From Schistocerca nitens (taxonomy: Eukaryota; Arthropoda; Insecta; Orthoptera; Acrididae), in contig NC_064621.1 in the NCBI RefSeq assembly GCF_023898315.1, forward strand, positions 125,897,521 through 125,961,520: 64,000 bases of DNA. The letters are read 5' to 3'. A model generated the notes under the pieces. That model was not told the DNA's origin. It saw nothing but the letters and a program-made list of their open reading frames with translations, and ran no database searches. Below, in pieces: positions 1 to 10,938 of the stretch (positions are counted from its first letter, which is position 1; each line of letters opens with the position of its first letter). The position numbers and the translations under genes were made by a program.

Positions 1-889
1 AACTTTGAAACAGATATGCTAATGTCTGTAATCATGACAAGAAATGTAATTATTACTTAGGCGTAGGAGGTGGATTTCCTAAAATCTGATAAAAGTCGAA
101 TGTAGAAAGTCTTAAGAGATCAAAGTAGCACTTATTAATCTGTCAACTAATATCCCTTTGCCATTAATTGCATTAAATAGCTCTCCTACCAGCCACGTAA
201 TGGGAAATGCAACATTTCCATTAAAATCTTATTCTATGAACCGATATCGAGTACGCTGTCGCAGTCTCAGCTCGATCTACGAATGAACGTCTATAACTGT
301 GATATCCACCTATCATCTTTAAAGCTTTTGGAGAAGTTTCTGTAGTAAATTTTCGGTTTAATGACCTTAGAGTCAGTAATTAGGACTGCCAGGCTATTAT
401 GGGATGACAGATTACAGATGACCACATAGTTCAGCAAGGTACAAAAACATTTTTGCTTAACAAGAACGATAGGAAAATAATCAGAAAACATCTGAGCATT
501 CATCAGCAGACATTAGTAGCGGGGCAAGAAGACTTATATGCCATTTTCGATATCAAATTGATATGTTAATTAATTAACTTGACGACATAATCCCTTAACC
601 TATTTTAATGCTGGATGGGGTACCTATTATTATGCTAATAGATTTATTACTCCCCAGGGGATAATCTGTCCTCCTGAGAACCCCAAACCCTCTAATCCAT
701 CTCCTCCTCCAGTCCTCTGGAAAAAGGGATTGTTATCTCCCGCCCCCCCCCCCCCCCCCCTCCAATTCAGTTCTGAGCACCTGCTCCCTCCCCTCCCGAA
801 AGCCCTGCTCCACTTTTGATATAAAAACTTGGTGGAAAATACTTCAATTGCAGTACCTCTACTCTTATGACGTCATCTTACATCCTATT
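1..889. other. Anonymous sequence left of the palindrome
   Basis: No gene or recognised repeat is visible. It holds a poly-C tract at 743-760. Short ORFs here are no longer than expected by chance and none shows a recognisable domain. Confidence 0.5.
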
Positions 890-1591
890 AGTGGGTACTA
901 GTGCAATTAGACGAAAATCTTTGCTGCATTACCCCGACAACCCATCAGCTCCCCAGAAATATTGAGGCACTTTAATTGCTACATCCCATTTGCATAAATG
1001 GTGGGAAATATCTCATCAAACTGATTGACTACACAGAATATTACAATTTGTTAGAAAAAAAGCTCTCTCGAAACTCCCTGACAATCCATATCTGCACCTT
1101 ACACGGACTACAGGCATGGCAGGAAACATGCAATCCAGGACATCATGTCTACATGCGTTCGACGGTTGGGAGAGGCCCAGACACGCATCGACTATGCTGG
1201 GAGATACATGTCCACCTCTCATAAGCTTGGTGTGCCATTGCTGCTGGCTGGCAGAGATTTGAACACAACATTCCTCATGCACTGGACTGTGGAAATTATT
1301 CTACAGAATCTGATATACACCCTGAAAGTTTCTCTCTGGCGCAGTATGGCGACAAACTTTAAGCTGATAATACAAGTACCTCAGACAGAAAAGAAAACAT
1401 CGATTCACTTTCATGAGGTGTTGCTGTAAGCTCATAGTTCACAACACTACTCAAAACTGTCCTACAACCACCGCTGTGAAACAAAACTGACAATTACCTT
1501 ACAGCCCTGGTACTTTAACCACACACACACACTTACCACAACTCATGGAAAATAACTCATTGCTCTAATTGCACATAGAAATTGTAGTTAA

Positions 1592-3554
1592 GATGGAACG
1601 GTGGTCTGATCATTTAATATTAAAAGACTACGACCAAGGTCCAAGGTGTGGACGGGGCCAAGGAATTGACATATCAGATGTGATTTAACACATAATTTAT
1701 TCATAACATACAATACGTAACACCAACTACGTAAACCCTGCTTCGATGCTTACAATTGCCCAAATTGGGAGGGCCACCACTTTCGAATTGGAAAGACATT
1801 TAAGAAACTAAAACGCCTATTATAATTTAAAAAAAATAATAATAACACAAAACACAAGTAAGCGATAAGTGAACGCACTCTTACTTAGAAACCGTAGGCT
1901 GGTAACAGGACCGACTCACGTGTTTACTGCAGCAGACTCTTTGGCCTGTTCTATTTATAGGCGAGTGCGGTCACGCTGGAGGAGGTTGTCGCGCAGTGGC
2001 CTTCGTGTCTGCTCTGATTTCGACATCCTGCCTTCCGCGTACGGGTGTCGTTATCGAACCCGCACTTCTACTCGTGGAGGAACGCCGGCCTGGTTGGGCC
2101 CATCTGTCCGCTCTTCACTGGTTGTCCGCGGGAGGCGGATGGCAGTCCAATCATCGCCTGCGTCGACGAAGGCAAACAAACAGTAACCATCATGGGGCGG
2201 TGGAGCCGCCGTCCGGGGAGGGTTTGAGTCCGGGAGCAGTTCGGCTAGGTCGGTGTCTGCCGGGACGACTGGGGACGGCTCAGAATTGTGCACAGCAGTC
2301 CCGGACAAACGACGAAGTGCGCCGAGGGAAAGGAGAAAAGAAGTTCAGGGTGAATGTTTCAAGTTGATCGTCCTTTGGGATTGAGTTCAATCAGTCGTCT
2401 TCCCCGCCTTGTGGCCACCGCTGTGGCAATCCTCTGTTCTGTTCACTGGTGCAATTCTGACAGTGCAGATTCCTCCACGCATCGTTGTTAACCGGAGTAG
2501 TGGTGTATTTTGGTAGTTATTCGTGTACGTTTGCACTCCTTTGTTTTGGTAGTTCATCCTCCCGCCCTGTGGTTGCAGAATTTCGGGTGGGAACTTAGTT
2601 CCTTGTCTCCCAAGATCTAGTGCTGTATTATTAAGGTTAATTCTAGTTCAGTCTAGTGTTCTGTTAATCCCTGGGTATATGTGTCCGCCATACTATTTGC
2701 GCTGTATTTATTCTAAGTGAGTTGCACTTAGTTGGGGGTTCGAGTCCTGTCACGGAGCTGATAAGGGGTCATATTGGTTTCGGCTTGTCAGTTGGAGGGT
2801 GTTGCCTTAGAGGTTTGTTAACATTGGAATGTCAGCGTTGTCTAGCGCTACCGTGACCTAAAGAAGAACATTGTGCTGATTGGGGAATGTTATGACACGT
2901 TCTTGTTTTCAATTCGATACCTGTATTTGTGAAGGCAACCGCATGAAGTAAGATCTGTTCTGAAGCTATGCTGGATCTTGTTCTCTTGGGATTTGTTTTG
3001 ATCCCGACTATTTGGGTGTCAGGAATATGGAACTGTGTTGTTAATGTTTGGCTTGAACAGCGGATACGCGGCTAGTTTACTACGTGTGTAGTGGCATGGC
3101 GTCCTCGTGAAGGCGTGCCCGCTAGATTGCTATTGCGTCTCCTCAAAGTTTAACATTCCCCAATCAGCACAATGTTCTTCTTTAGGTCACGGTAGCGCTA
3201 GACAACGCTGACATGCCAATGTTAACAATCCTCTAAGGCAACACCCTCCAACTGACAAGCCGAAACCAATGTGACCCCTTATCAGCTCCGTGACAGGACT
3301 CGAACCCCCAACTACTGTTAGTGCAACTCACTTAGATAGTAGGTACACTACGGGCGGGAGTTCAAACGAAAGAGCTTCATAAAAGACCAACCCTGAACAA
3401 TCGCAGAAAAACGAAATAGAAGCGAAACAATAAAAGACAGCAGCGAGATGCTAGAGCCCGATCGCGCCCAAACACTGTCGATTACCAAAAATATTGGATC
3501 AACACGACGCTCAGGAAACGAACCGTGGAAAGATGGAAGTACACACGGCTCATA
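1592..3554. mobile_element. Unclassified insertion of about 2 kb in the left arm
   Basis: The homologous right-arm sequence passes directly from the part matching the left flank to the part matching the right flank, so this block is an insertion. The heptamer AAGATGG occurs at both edges (near 1587 and 3529) and may be its target-site duplication. It is GC-richer than its surroundings from about 1900 to 2330 and includes a TATA-like stretch near 1950-1960. Open frames in this GC-rich part match no family I recognise. It could be an LTR or another non-coding element. The foldback at 2715-3335 lies inside it. Confidence 0.5.
2715..3335. repeat. Foldback: about 180-bp inverted arms around a 258-bp loop
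   Basis: The arm at 2715-2892 is nearly the exact reverse complement of 3151-3335, with a few mismatches and a short indel. Each arm contains the string GGTTCGAGTCC, which fits an RNA polymerase III B box, so a tRNA-related repeat may be the source. The most likely origin is two copies of one short repeat in opposite orientation. Confidence 0.85.
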
Positions 3555-3588
3555 AGAAACCACCAGTCATAAACAGTGGATTGTAATA

Positions 3589-4977
3589 CACTACTGACCA
3601 TTAAAATTGCTACACCAAGAAGAAATGCAGATGATAAACGGGTATTCATTGGACAAATCCATTATACCAGAACAGACAAGTGATTACATTTTCAGGCAGT
3701 TTGGGTGCATAGATCCTGAGAAGTCAGTACCCAGAACAACCACCTCTGGCCGTAATAACGGCATTGATACGCCTGGGCATTGAGTCACAAACAGCTTGGA
3801 TGGCATGTATAAGTACAGCTGCCCATGCAGCTTCAACACGATACCACAGTTCATCAAGAGTAGTGACAGGCGTATTCTGACGAGCCAGTTGCTCGGCCAA
3901 CATTGACCAGACGTTTTCAATTGGTGAGACATCTGGAGAATGTCCTGGCCAGGGCAGCATTCGAACATTTTCTGTATCCAAAAAGGCCCGTACAGAACCT
4001 GCAACATGCGGTCGAGCATTATCCTGCTGAAATGTTGGGCTTCGCAGGTATCGAATGAAGGGTAGAGCCACGGGTCGTAACACATCTCAAATGTACGTCC
4101 AGTGTTCAAAGTGCCGTCAATGCGAACAAGAGGTGACCGAGCCGTGTAACCAATGGCACCCCATACCATCACGCCGGGTGATACGCCAGTATGGCGATGA
4201 CGAATGTGCGTTCACTGCGATGTCGCCATTACGGATGCGACCATCATGATGCTGTAAACAGAACCTGGATTCATCCGAAAAAATGACGTTTTGCCATTCG
4301 TGCACCCAGGTTCGTCGTTGAGTACACAATTGCAGGCGCTCCTGTCTGTGATGCAGCGTCAAGGGTAACCGCAGCCATGCTCTGAGCTGATAGTCCATGC
4401 TGCTGCAAACATCGTCGAACTGTTCGTGCAGATGGTTGTTGTCTTGCAAACGTCCCCATCTGTTGACTCAGGGATCGAGACGTGGCTGCACGATCCGTTA
4501 CAGCCATGCGGATAAGATGGCTGTCATCTCGACTGCTAGTGATACGAGGCCGTTGGGATCCAGCACGGCGTTCCGTATCACCCTCCTGAACCCACCGATT
4601 CCATATTCTGCTAACAGTCATTGGATCTCGACCAACGCGAGCGGCAAATTCGCGATGCGATAAACCGCAATCGGGATAGGCTACAATCCGACCTTTATCA
4701 AAGTCGGAAACGTGATGGTATCCATTTCTCCTCCTTACAAGAAGCATCACAACAACGTTTCACCAGGAAACGCCGGTCAACTGCTGTTTGTGTATGAGAA
4801 ATCGGTTGGAAACTTTTCTCATGTCAGCACGTTGTAGGTGTCGCCCCCGGCGCTAACTTTGTGTGAATGCTCTGACAAGCTAATCATTTGCATATCACAA
4901 CACCTTCTTCCTGTCGTTAAATTTCGCGTCTGTAGCACGTCATCTTCGTGGTGTAGCAATTTTAATGGCCAGTAGTG
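3589..4977 (-). mobile_element. Tc1-like DNA transposon, family B, broken copy 1
   Basis: The element is flanked by TA at 3587-3588 and 4978-4979. It has terminal inverted repeats of about 29 bp starting CACTACTGACCATTAAAATT on the left, with one or two mismatches on the right. Its size of about 1.39 kb is typical for Tc1. The uninterrupted right palindrome arm confirms the insertion site, since the sequence flanking the element matches 12890-12920 read in reverse. Confidence 0.93.
3724..4750 (-). pseudogene. Tc1-like transposase pseudogene (family B)
   Basis: Encodes the DNA-cutting and joining enzyme of a Tc1-like element, now broken. Reading leftward, the start is near 4750. An N-terminal helix-turn-helix region (FDKGRIVAYPDCGLSHREFA) is followed by a second DNA-binding segment. 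The frame then shifts near 4300-4400 to the first catalytic segment (VIFSDESRFCL), again near 4170 to a MVWGAIGY block, and again near 4080 to the second catalytic segment (FQQDNARPHV) and the third (SPIENVW). By direct count 34 residues lie between the second Asp and the Glu, the classic Tc1 DD34E layout. At least three frame changes make it non-functional. It ends with a GGCSGY-type tail at 3724. A related deleted copy is at 52252-53349. Confidence 0.9.
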
Positions 4978-4988
4978 TAAACATACAC

Positions 4989-4989
<1 letters not shown>

Positions 4990-5025
<36 letters not shown>
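4990..5025. repeat. (CA)n microsatellite
   Basis: An uninterrupted CA tract lies directly beyond the Tc1-like element. The mirror position in the right arm carries a GT tract at 12849-12888, so this microsatellite predates the inverted duplication. Confidence 0.95.
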
Positions 5026-5027
<2 letters not shown>

Positions 5028-6389
5028 AGAATCACACATACATTTTGCAAATGAAGTACTTAAATTTGTGCTACAATTAGATCATAACACTAAACCTATC
5101 CAAGGTCTTAGACACACCATTGTTTGAGAGCACAAGCACCCTCCTCCATGCGCTGTCCGTAACGCACGCACCATCGATGGTAAGCGCTGACTGTTAGCTT
5201 CAGTCACCACTCAGCTAACATGTTGGTTAGTTCACTATTCAGCCACCCAGAGAGCATCACGAGTTCTGCCACTCGATCAGCAAGTAGCTGCAGATCAGCA
5301 GCTCCTCTTGATCTCACATTTCAGTGACCTCCATTCTCTCTCAAGTGGCTGTTTCATGTTGTAAAATTTGCATCTCAAAGATTCACACAAAGGTGTTCTC
5401 CCCTCCCTCACTTTCTGTCCTCTTACCCAGTTGTGAATTGGTGGGAAAAAGATTCAGTCTGTGCTGAGCTGCTGGAGACGAAGAGTGAAAGGTATTTATT
5501 TACTTTACTTATTGTTGAGAGTGTTATCCTACTGGATTGTCCTACAGCTGTCTCCACACTCCACCCCCTTAACCCTGCCTTCCATTGTTCAGCGACGCCA
5601 CACCTTTTTCCAATTACGGAAGTGTGATTAAATGTTCGCCTTGTGTATCCTAGTCTACAACACGAAATTGGCAGAAAAATGTCGTACAGCCGCCCCAATG
5701 ATTCCTGATTACCAATACTGCAGCTGTGATGGTTCTCAGACAGGTATTTGGTTATAGGGTAACGACTCGCAACGTGGGTGATCCACAGCCGACTTGTTAT
5801 TGACGATAACGACCTATGGGGGCCTCACACAATATCTGCTGGTCCTTCTGCTTCTTGGCCAGAGTGGTCACGTTGGTGTATGGGGCTCAATTGACCTAGT
5901 TCACAGAGGAAATTGTAAATTGGCTGGAAAGTAGCATTCAGCCATCCACATGTACTGGTCTGTGGGTAGATGATCTGGCGTCTTTATTTATTTGCGAGGG
6001 TATTATCCTACAGTGGCCACCTCAAGTGTCCTATATACACCTTGCAAATTTCTCTCTGACACACTGTGGCGACAAATTTTAAGGTGATAAAAGAACTACC
6101 TTGTACACTAAAGGAAATATATATTCTTTGTAACACACCCAAGAAGATAGCATTGCTGTATGCCCTACACAACAATACCACTCAACAAACATACTACTTT
6201 CGAGTTATATACAGTTGTCTTCAAACTCCACCACTTCCAGCCACCACCGCCGCCACTCCCCCCCCCCCTCCCCCCCCTCTCGCCCCAACACATGTATTAC
6301 CTTTATCACACATGTCTTCTACATGTCTACCATGGGTGTAAAATCGACATCCTAAATTAATCGAAAACTTCCGCTATTTTCAAGGAAAT

Positions 6390-6606
6390 AAATGTCCCGT
6401 CATGGAGACCGTTTGCTGGGTGCTAGTCTTTCTATTTGACATTTGACGCCACTTCGGCGATTTGCGCTTTGCTGGGGATGAAATGATGATGATTAGGACA
6501 ACACAACGCCCAGTCCCTGAGCAGATAAAAATCTTCGACCTAGCCGGGAATCGAACCCGGGACCTTAGGATTGACATTCTGTCAAACTATCTAACCTGCC
6601 TGTCAT
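6390..6606 (-). mobile_element. tRNA-derived SINE, family C, copy 1
   Basis: On the reverse strand a B-box-like GGTTCGATTCCCGGCT is followed by a body that matches 50430-50648 along most of its length. The tRNA-like head is at the right end. It is absent from the corresponding place in the right palindrome arm, so it inserted after the duplication. Confidence 0.8.
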
Positions 6607-7219
6607 AAGCGACAGCTATTGAAAAACACAATCGCAATTATAATAAGCCAGTCACAGTTCAAAGAGAACAGATACAATAGTTTTCTTTAAATTTTCATCG
6701 ACAAATTGCTATAGTATGAGAGCAATCCTCACATTCAAAATTAGTACCTGTGGGTGTCTTGTAAATAAATTGTCATGCATGTGGGTGTTATATGCATTTC
6801 AGACACAAGAAATATCAACAACGAACAGTGTCTTTCATGCATATCAAAGGAAAAACACAGTCATTTATAAGTTCGACAGCAAGCTACAATGCACATCTAT
6901 CTCTCTCCTCGTTATAATGTAGCTCCCAATGGAGTGAAACTATGAACTATATTAGCAGCACTCCGCCTTCTATTTTGAAACTAACTACCCATTCGTTGAA
7001 CCTACTCGCTAAGGATCCTGAGCGAAACACAAAACTGTATCTTTCTCTTTTCATCTTGTAACTGTTCCTCTGTCTTTGGCCAACCCCCACTGCAAGCATT
7101 GTCTCTGATTTAATTTGCAACTGACCAGAAGTAGCCTCATGTGTCAGTGGAGCGAGGGACAAAGTGTGTGGGAGGTCACAGCTCGGGTATCCATCACACT
7201 AAATAGCATAACTGTGCGC

Positions 7220-7221
<2 letters not shown>

Positions 7222-7271
<50 letters not shown>

Positions 7272-7275
7272 TGTG
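7222..7275. repeat. (GT)n microsatellite
   Basis: A GT tract of about 50 bp in the spacer between the palindrome arms. Confidence 0.95.
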
Positions 7276-7336
7276 CGTTTACAACATAGTAATGAGAACA
7301 CCAAACCTCAACGCGGTAATCCGTTTATGTGCATAA

Positions 7337-7680
7337 TGAGATTTTCACTCTGCAGCGGAGTGTGCGCTGATATGAAACTTCCTGGCAGATTAAAACTGCG
7401 TAGCGGACCGAGACTCGAACTGGGGACCTTTGCCTTTCGTGGGCAAGTGCTCTACCATCTGAGCTACCCAAGCACGATTCACGCCCCGTCGTCACAGCTT
7501 TACTTCTGCCAGTACCTCGTCTCCTACCTTCCAAACTTTACAGAAGCTCTCCTGCGAACCTTGCAGAACTAGCACTCCTGAAAGAAAGGATATTGCAGAG
7601 ACATGGCTTAGCCACAGCCTGGGGGATGTTTCCAGAATGAGATTTTCACTCTGCAGCGGAGTGTGCACTAATATGAAAAA
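7337..7680 (-). repeat. tRNA-related repeat, family B, left half of a dimer
   Basis: The reverse strand carries a tRNA-like head (GGGTAGCTCAGATGGTAGAG resembling an A-box region, then GTTCGAGTCTC resembling a B box) near 7400-7480. The unit is bracketed by a direct repeat of about 40 bp that contains the palindrome CTCTGCAGCGGAG (near 7349 and 7648). A related unit lies in the opposite orientation at 8635-8890 and another at 18646-18965. The anticodon-loop region is not that of a normal tRNA, so this is a repeat and not a tRNA gene. Confidence 0.8.
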
Positions 7681-7807
7681 TTTAACTCTGGAAACATGCC
7701 AGCCGTGGTGGCCGAGCGGTTCTAGGCGCTACAGTCTGGAACCATGCTACCGCTACGGTCGCAGGTTCGAATCCTGCCTCGGGCATGGATGTATGTGATG
7801 TCCTTAG

Positions 7808-7810
<3 letters not shown>

Positions 7811-7857
<47 letters not shown>

Positions 7858-8525
7858 GCCAATTCAATCATTAGATGATGTGGCCTCTTCGAGTTGTGGA
7901 TTCAGGTAGGCTTTCAGAAGTCTTCTCCAAGTGGGACGGTCTTGGGCAGTTCTCTGCCAGGTGTTACCAGCGATCTTCTTGATGTCTTTGTCCCATCTGT
8001 CTGGTGGTCTTCCTCTAGGCCTCCGGTGCTCTCTCGGACTCCACTCTAGTACTAGCTTCGTCCATCTGTTGTCTTTTCTTCTTGCAACGTGGCCAGCCCA
8101 CTGCCATTTCAAGGAACCTACTCTCTCTAAGATGTCATTAACCCTCGTCACAGACCGGATGTCATCTGCCCTTTTCCTGTCCTTTCTTGTATAGCCCAGC
8201 ATTGATCTCTCCATGGCTCTCTGTGCTGTCCTAAGTTTCCCTTTTGTGAATAAGTTCAGTGTCCATGTCTCGCAGCCATACGTCATCACAGGAAGAATGC
8301 ATTGATCAAATACTGCTTTCTTCAGATTTACTGGCATTTTTGATCTGAATACTTTTGAATTCTTCCCAAATGCTTGCCAGCCAAGCTTGATGCGTCGATA
8401 GATTTCTGGCCTTATGTCTCCCTTCATATTTATAATCTGGCCAAGGTAGACATATTCACTGACCTCTTCTAGTAGACTGTCCTTGACTTTCACATCTCCA
8501 GCTGGGACCCATTTGTTGGATATTA
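7811..8525 (-). mobile_element. 5'-truncated RTE-like LINE inserted in a SINE
   Basis: The 8-bp target-site duplication CTTAGGTT lies at 7803-7810 and 8526-8533. On the reverse strand the fragment ends in a (TGA)n-type tail (7811-7857), as RTE-clade LINEs often do. It contains only the 3' end of the coding region and so arose by 5' truncation. Confidence 0.88.
7864..8520 (-). pseudogene. C-terminal part of a LINE reverse transcriptase (5' truncated)
   Basis: This open frame covers the C-terminal region of a non-LTR retrotransposon polyprotein, beyond the reverse-transcriptase palm. Visible blocks are YVYLGQIINMKGD, then CILPVMTYGCETWTL, then LKWQWAGHVARRKDNRW, then RPRGRPPDRWDKDI, in the order usual for RTE-type LINEs. 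The frame is uninterrupted to its stop at 7864, followed almost at once by the simple-repeat tail. It has no start of its own: the upstream part was lost when the copy was truncated at insertion. It is a dead copy by truncation, though the remaining frame is intact, which suggests the insertion is fairly young. Confidence 0.88.
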
Positions 8526-8634
8526 CTTAGGTTAGTTAGGTTTAAATAGTTCTAAGTTCTAGGGGACTGATGACCTCAGATGTTAAGTCCCATAGAGCTC
8601 AGAGCCATTTGAACCTTTTGAAATCTGGAAACAT

Positions 8635-8890
8635 CCCCCAGGCTGTAGCTAAGCCATGTCTCCGCAATATCCTTTCTTTCAGGAGTGCTAGTTCTGCAAG
8701 GTTCGCAGGGGAGCTTCTGTAAAGTTTAGAAGGTATGAGACGGGGAACTGGCAGAAGTAAAGCTGTGAGGACGGGGCGTGAGTCTTGCTTGGGTAGCTCA
8801 GATGGTAGAGCACTTGCCCATGAAAGGCATAGGTCCCGAGTTCAAGTATCGGTCCGGTACACAGTTTTAATCTACCAGGAAGTTTCGTTT
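8635..8890 (+). repeat. tRNA-related repeat, family B, right half of a dimer
   Basis: This is the reverse-complement counterpart of 7400-7620. It includes GGGTAGCTCAGATGGTAGAG near 8791-8810, and ends TCTACCAGGAAGTTTCG near 8871-8887. Removing the SINE joins it to the left half through TCTGGAAACAT, giving one inverted dimer. Confidence 0.8.
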
Positions 8891-9329
8891 AGGTGCATGT
8901 TTCTTTTTGCAGTAGTTTGCAGATACCATGAGAGGATTGGGGTCAGTATGGAGAATTGTTGTAGTGCAGGAGGAGTTGAGGGTTGTGATGATGACTGTTT
9001 TAGTTTTGGAAGTAGTTTGCAGTTTTTATTTATTTTTATAGCCATTTTGACGGAGTCTGGGAGCAGTTTGATACACTGTCAATTTCCCAGATACTCAAGA
9101 CATAGAAAAGCTTATAAATTATGCTCTGCGTTTATTCAGTTTTAATCACCCGCATGTAAACTACATGGTCATTCGTAACACCTACAAGTATTACACAGAA
9201 GCTCTATATTCAACCAGGTGAAACATTACCCTCAATCCAGGACAGTGATGCCCGTAATAAAATCGAATATAGATACAGTCGAATGAGGACTGGTTCTTGC
9301 AAACGATGTTTTTTGCACAGGTATTAACG
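8891..9329. other. Anonymous spacer
   Basis: No gene or recognised repeat is visible between the repeat dimer and the right palindrome arm. Confidence 0.5.
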
Positions 9330-9523
9330 AAGTGTATTGCTTACTTGGAACTCCGCTCATTCCGTTCCATCGTGAGACATCAAATGTAACAGATGTAGGT
9401 CCTCCTGGTCACTTCGAAATTAAATCAGAGACAACATTGCAGGGAGGAAGAAGAGACTACCAAGAGTTCTGCTTGGGATCTGTAGCTGATAGGTTCAGCG
9501 AAGGGGTAGATCGTTTCGAAATA

Positions 9524-10938
9524 CACTCCTGGAAATGGAAAAAAGAACACATTGACACCGGTGTGTCAGACCCACCATACTTGCTCCGGACACTGCGAGA
9601 GGGCTGTACAAGCAATGATCACACGCACGGCACAGCGGACACACCAGGACCCGCGGTGTTGGCCGTCGAATGGCGCTAGCTGCGCAGCATTTGTGCACCG
9701 CCGCCGTCAGTGTCAGCCAGTTTGCCGTGGCATACGGAGCTCCATCGCAGTCTTTAACACTGGTAGCATGCCGCGACAGCGTGGACGTGAACCGTATGTG
9801 CAGTTGACGGACTTTGAGCGAGGGCGTATAGTGGGCATGCGGGAGGCCGTGTGGACGTACCGCCGAATTGCTCAACACGTGGGGCGTGAGGTCTCCACAG
9901 TACATCGATGTTGTCGCCAGTGGTCGGCGGAAGGTGCACGTGCCCGTCGACCTGGGACCGGACCGCAGCGACGCACGGATGCACGCCAAGACCGTAGGAT
10001 CCTACGCAGTGCCGTAGGGGACCGCACCGCCACTTCCCAGCAAATTAGGGACACTGTTGCTCCTGGGGTATCGGCGAGGACCATTCGCAACCGTCTCCAT
10101 GAAGCTGGGCTACGGTCCCGCACACCGTTAGGCCGTCTTCCGCTCACGCCCCAACATCGTGCAGCCCGCCTCCAGTGGTGTCGCGACAGGCGTGAATGGA
10201 GGGACGAATGGAGACGTGTCGTCTTCAGCGATGAGAGTCGCTTCTGCCTTGGTGCCAATGATGGTCGTATGCGTGTTTGGCGCCGTGCACGTGAGCGCCA
10301 CAATCAGGACTGCATACGACCGAGGCACACAGGGCCAACACCCGGCATCATGGTGTGGGGAGGATCGCCTACACTGGCCGTACACCACTGGTGATCGTCG
10401 AGGGGACACTGAATAGTGCACGGTACATCCAAACCGTCATCGAACCCATCGTTCTACCATTCCTAGACCGGCAAGGGAACTTGCTGTTCCAACAGGACAA
10501 TGCACGTCCGCATGTATCCCGTGCCACCCAACGTGCTCTAGAAGGTGTAAGTCAACTACCCTGGCCAGCAAGATCTCCGGATCTGTCCCCCATTGAGCAT
10601 GTTTGGGACTGGATGAAGCGTCGTCTCACGCGGTCTGCACGTCCAGCATGAACGCTGGTCCAACTGAGGCGCCAGGTGGAAATGGCATGGCAAGCCGTTC
10701 CACAGGACTACATCCAGCATCTCTACGATCGTCTCCATGGGAGAATAGCAGCCTGCATTGCTGCGAAAGGTGGATATACGCTGTACTAGTGCCGACATTG
10801 TGCATGCTCTGTTGCCTATGTGCCTGTGGTTCTGTCAGTGTGATCATGTGATGTATCTGACCCCAGGAATGTGTCAATAAAGTTTCCCCTTCCTGGGACA
10901 ATGAATTCACGGTGTTCTTATTTCAATTTCCAGGAGTG
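9524..10938 (+). mobile_element. Tc1-like DNA transposon, family A, copy 1
   Basis: TA target duplications lie at 9522-9523 and 10939-10940. The ends read CACTCCTGGAAATGGAAAAA on the left and, in reverse complement, CACTCCTGGAAATTGAAATA on the right. The element interrupts the right palindrome arm, and the joined flanks match the uninterrupted left arm near 6950-7000. Confidence 0.95.
9768..10789 (+). pseudogene. Tc1-like transposase, family A, one frameshift and one stop
   Basis: Same coding sequence as the intact copies at 33007-34029, 36266-37288 and 61251-62273. It starts MPRQRG. A one-base deletion near 10361, just after the MVWG motif, shifts the frame, and a C-to-T change in CGA creates a TGA stop at about 10649-10651. 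It also differs at residues 28 (Gly to Val) and 175 (Gly to Arg) from the other copies. The catalytic blocks VVFSDESRF and FQQDNARPHV are still readable in their separate frames. It is inactive as it stands. Confidence 0.95.

Larger units (their letters stand above)
890..7165 (+). repeat. Left arm of a large imperfect inverted repeat
   Basis: Read on the reverse strand, this interval is collinear with 9330-13640. Matching landmarks are 970-1290 with 13200-13560, 1310-1590 with 12900-13210, 5090-5150 with 12720-12790, 5430-5640 with 12150-12430, 6070-6180 with 11630-11700, 6716-6922 with 10986-11189, and 6950-7090 with 9400-9523 plus 10941-10965. Insertions specific to this arm are 1592-3554, 3589-4977 and about 6390-6605; without them the arm is about 2.9 kb. 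A motif near 1313-1390 recurs near 6035-6105, so the arm also contains an internal direct repeat. Divergence between arms is substantial, so the duplication is old. Whether it is a rearranged host segment or an unclassified element family cannot be decided from one window. Confidence 0.75.
7698..8623 (+). mobile_element. tRNA-derived SINE, family A, copy 1, split by a LINE
   Basis: The head at 7698-7780 has A-box-like TGGCCGAGCGG and B-box GGTTCGAATCC and resembles a class II tRNA with a long variable arm. The body resumes at 8526. The 11-bp target-site duplication TCTGGAAACAT lies at 7687-7697 and 8624-8634. The SINE landed in the family-B repeat dimer and was later interrupted by the LINE fragment at 7811-8525. 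Confidence 0.92.

Noticed and set aside
1996..2367. 123-residue frame in a GC-rich stretch
   Set aside because: Overlapping frames are open on both strands because of base composition. No domain or splice context is visible, and the block is an insertion in the palindrome arm.
7698..7780. tRNA gene (also at 14353, 15687, 45089 and, in reverse, 15437, 21925, 46966, 56208, 58574)
   Set aside because: The tRNA-like segments are heads of SINEs: each is followed by the same non-tRNA body and flanked by target-site duplications.
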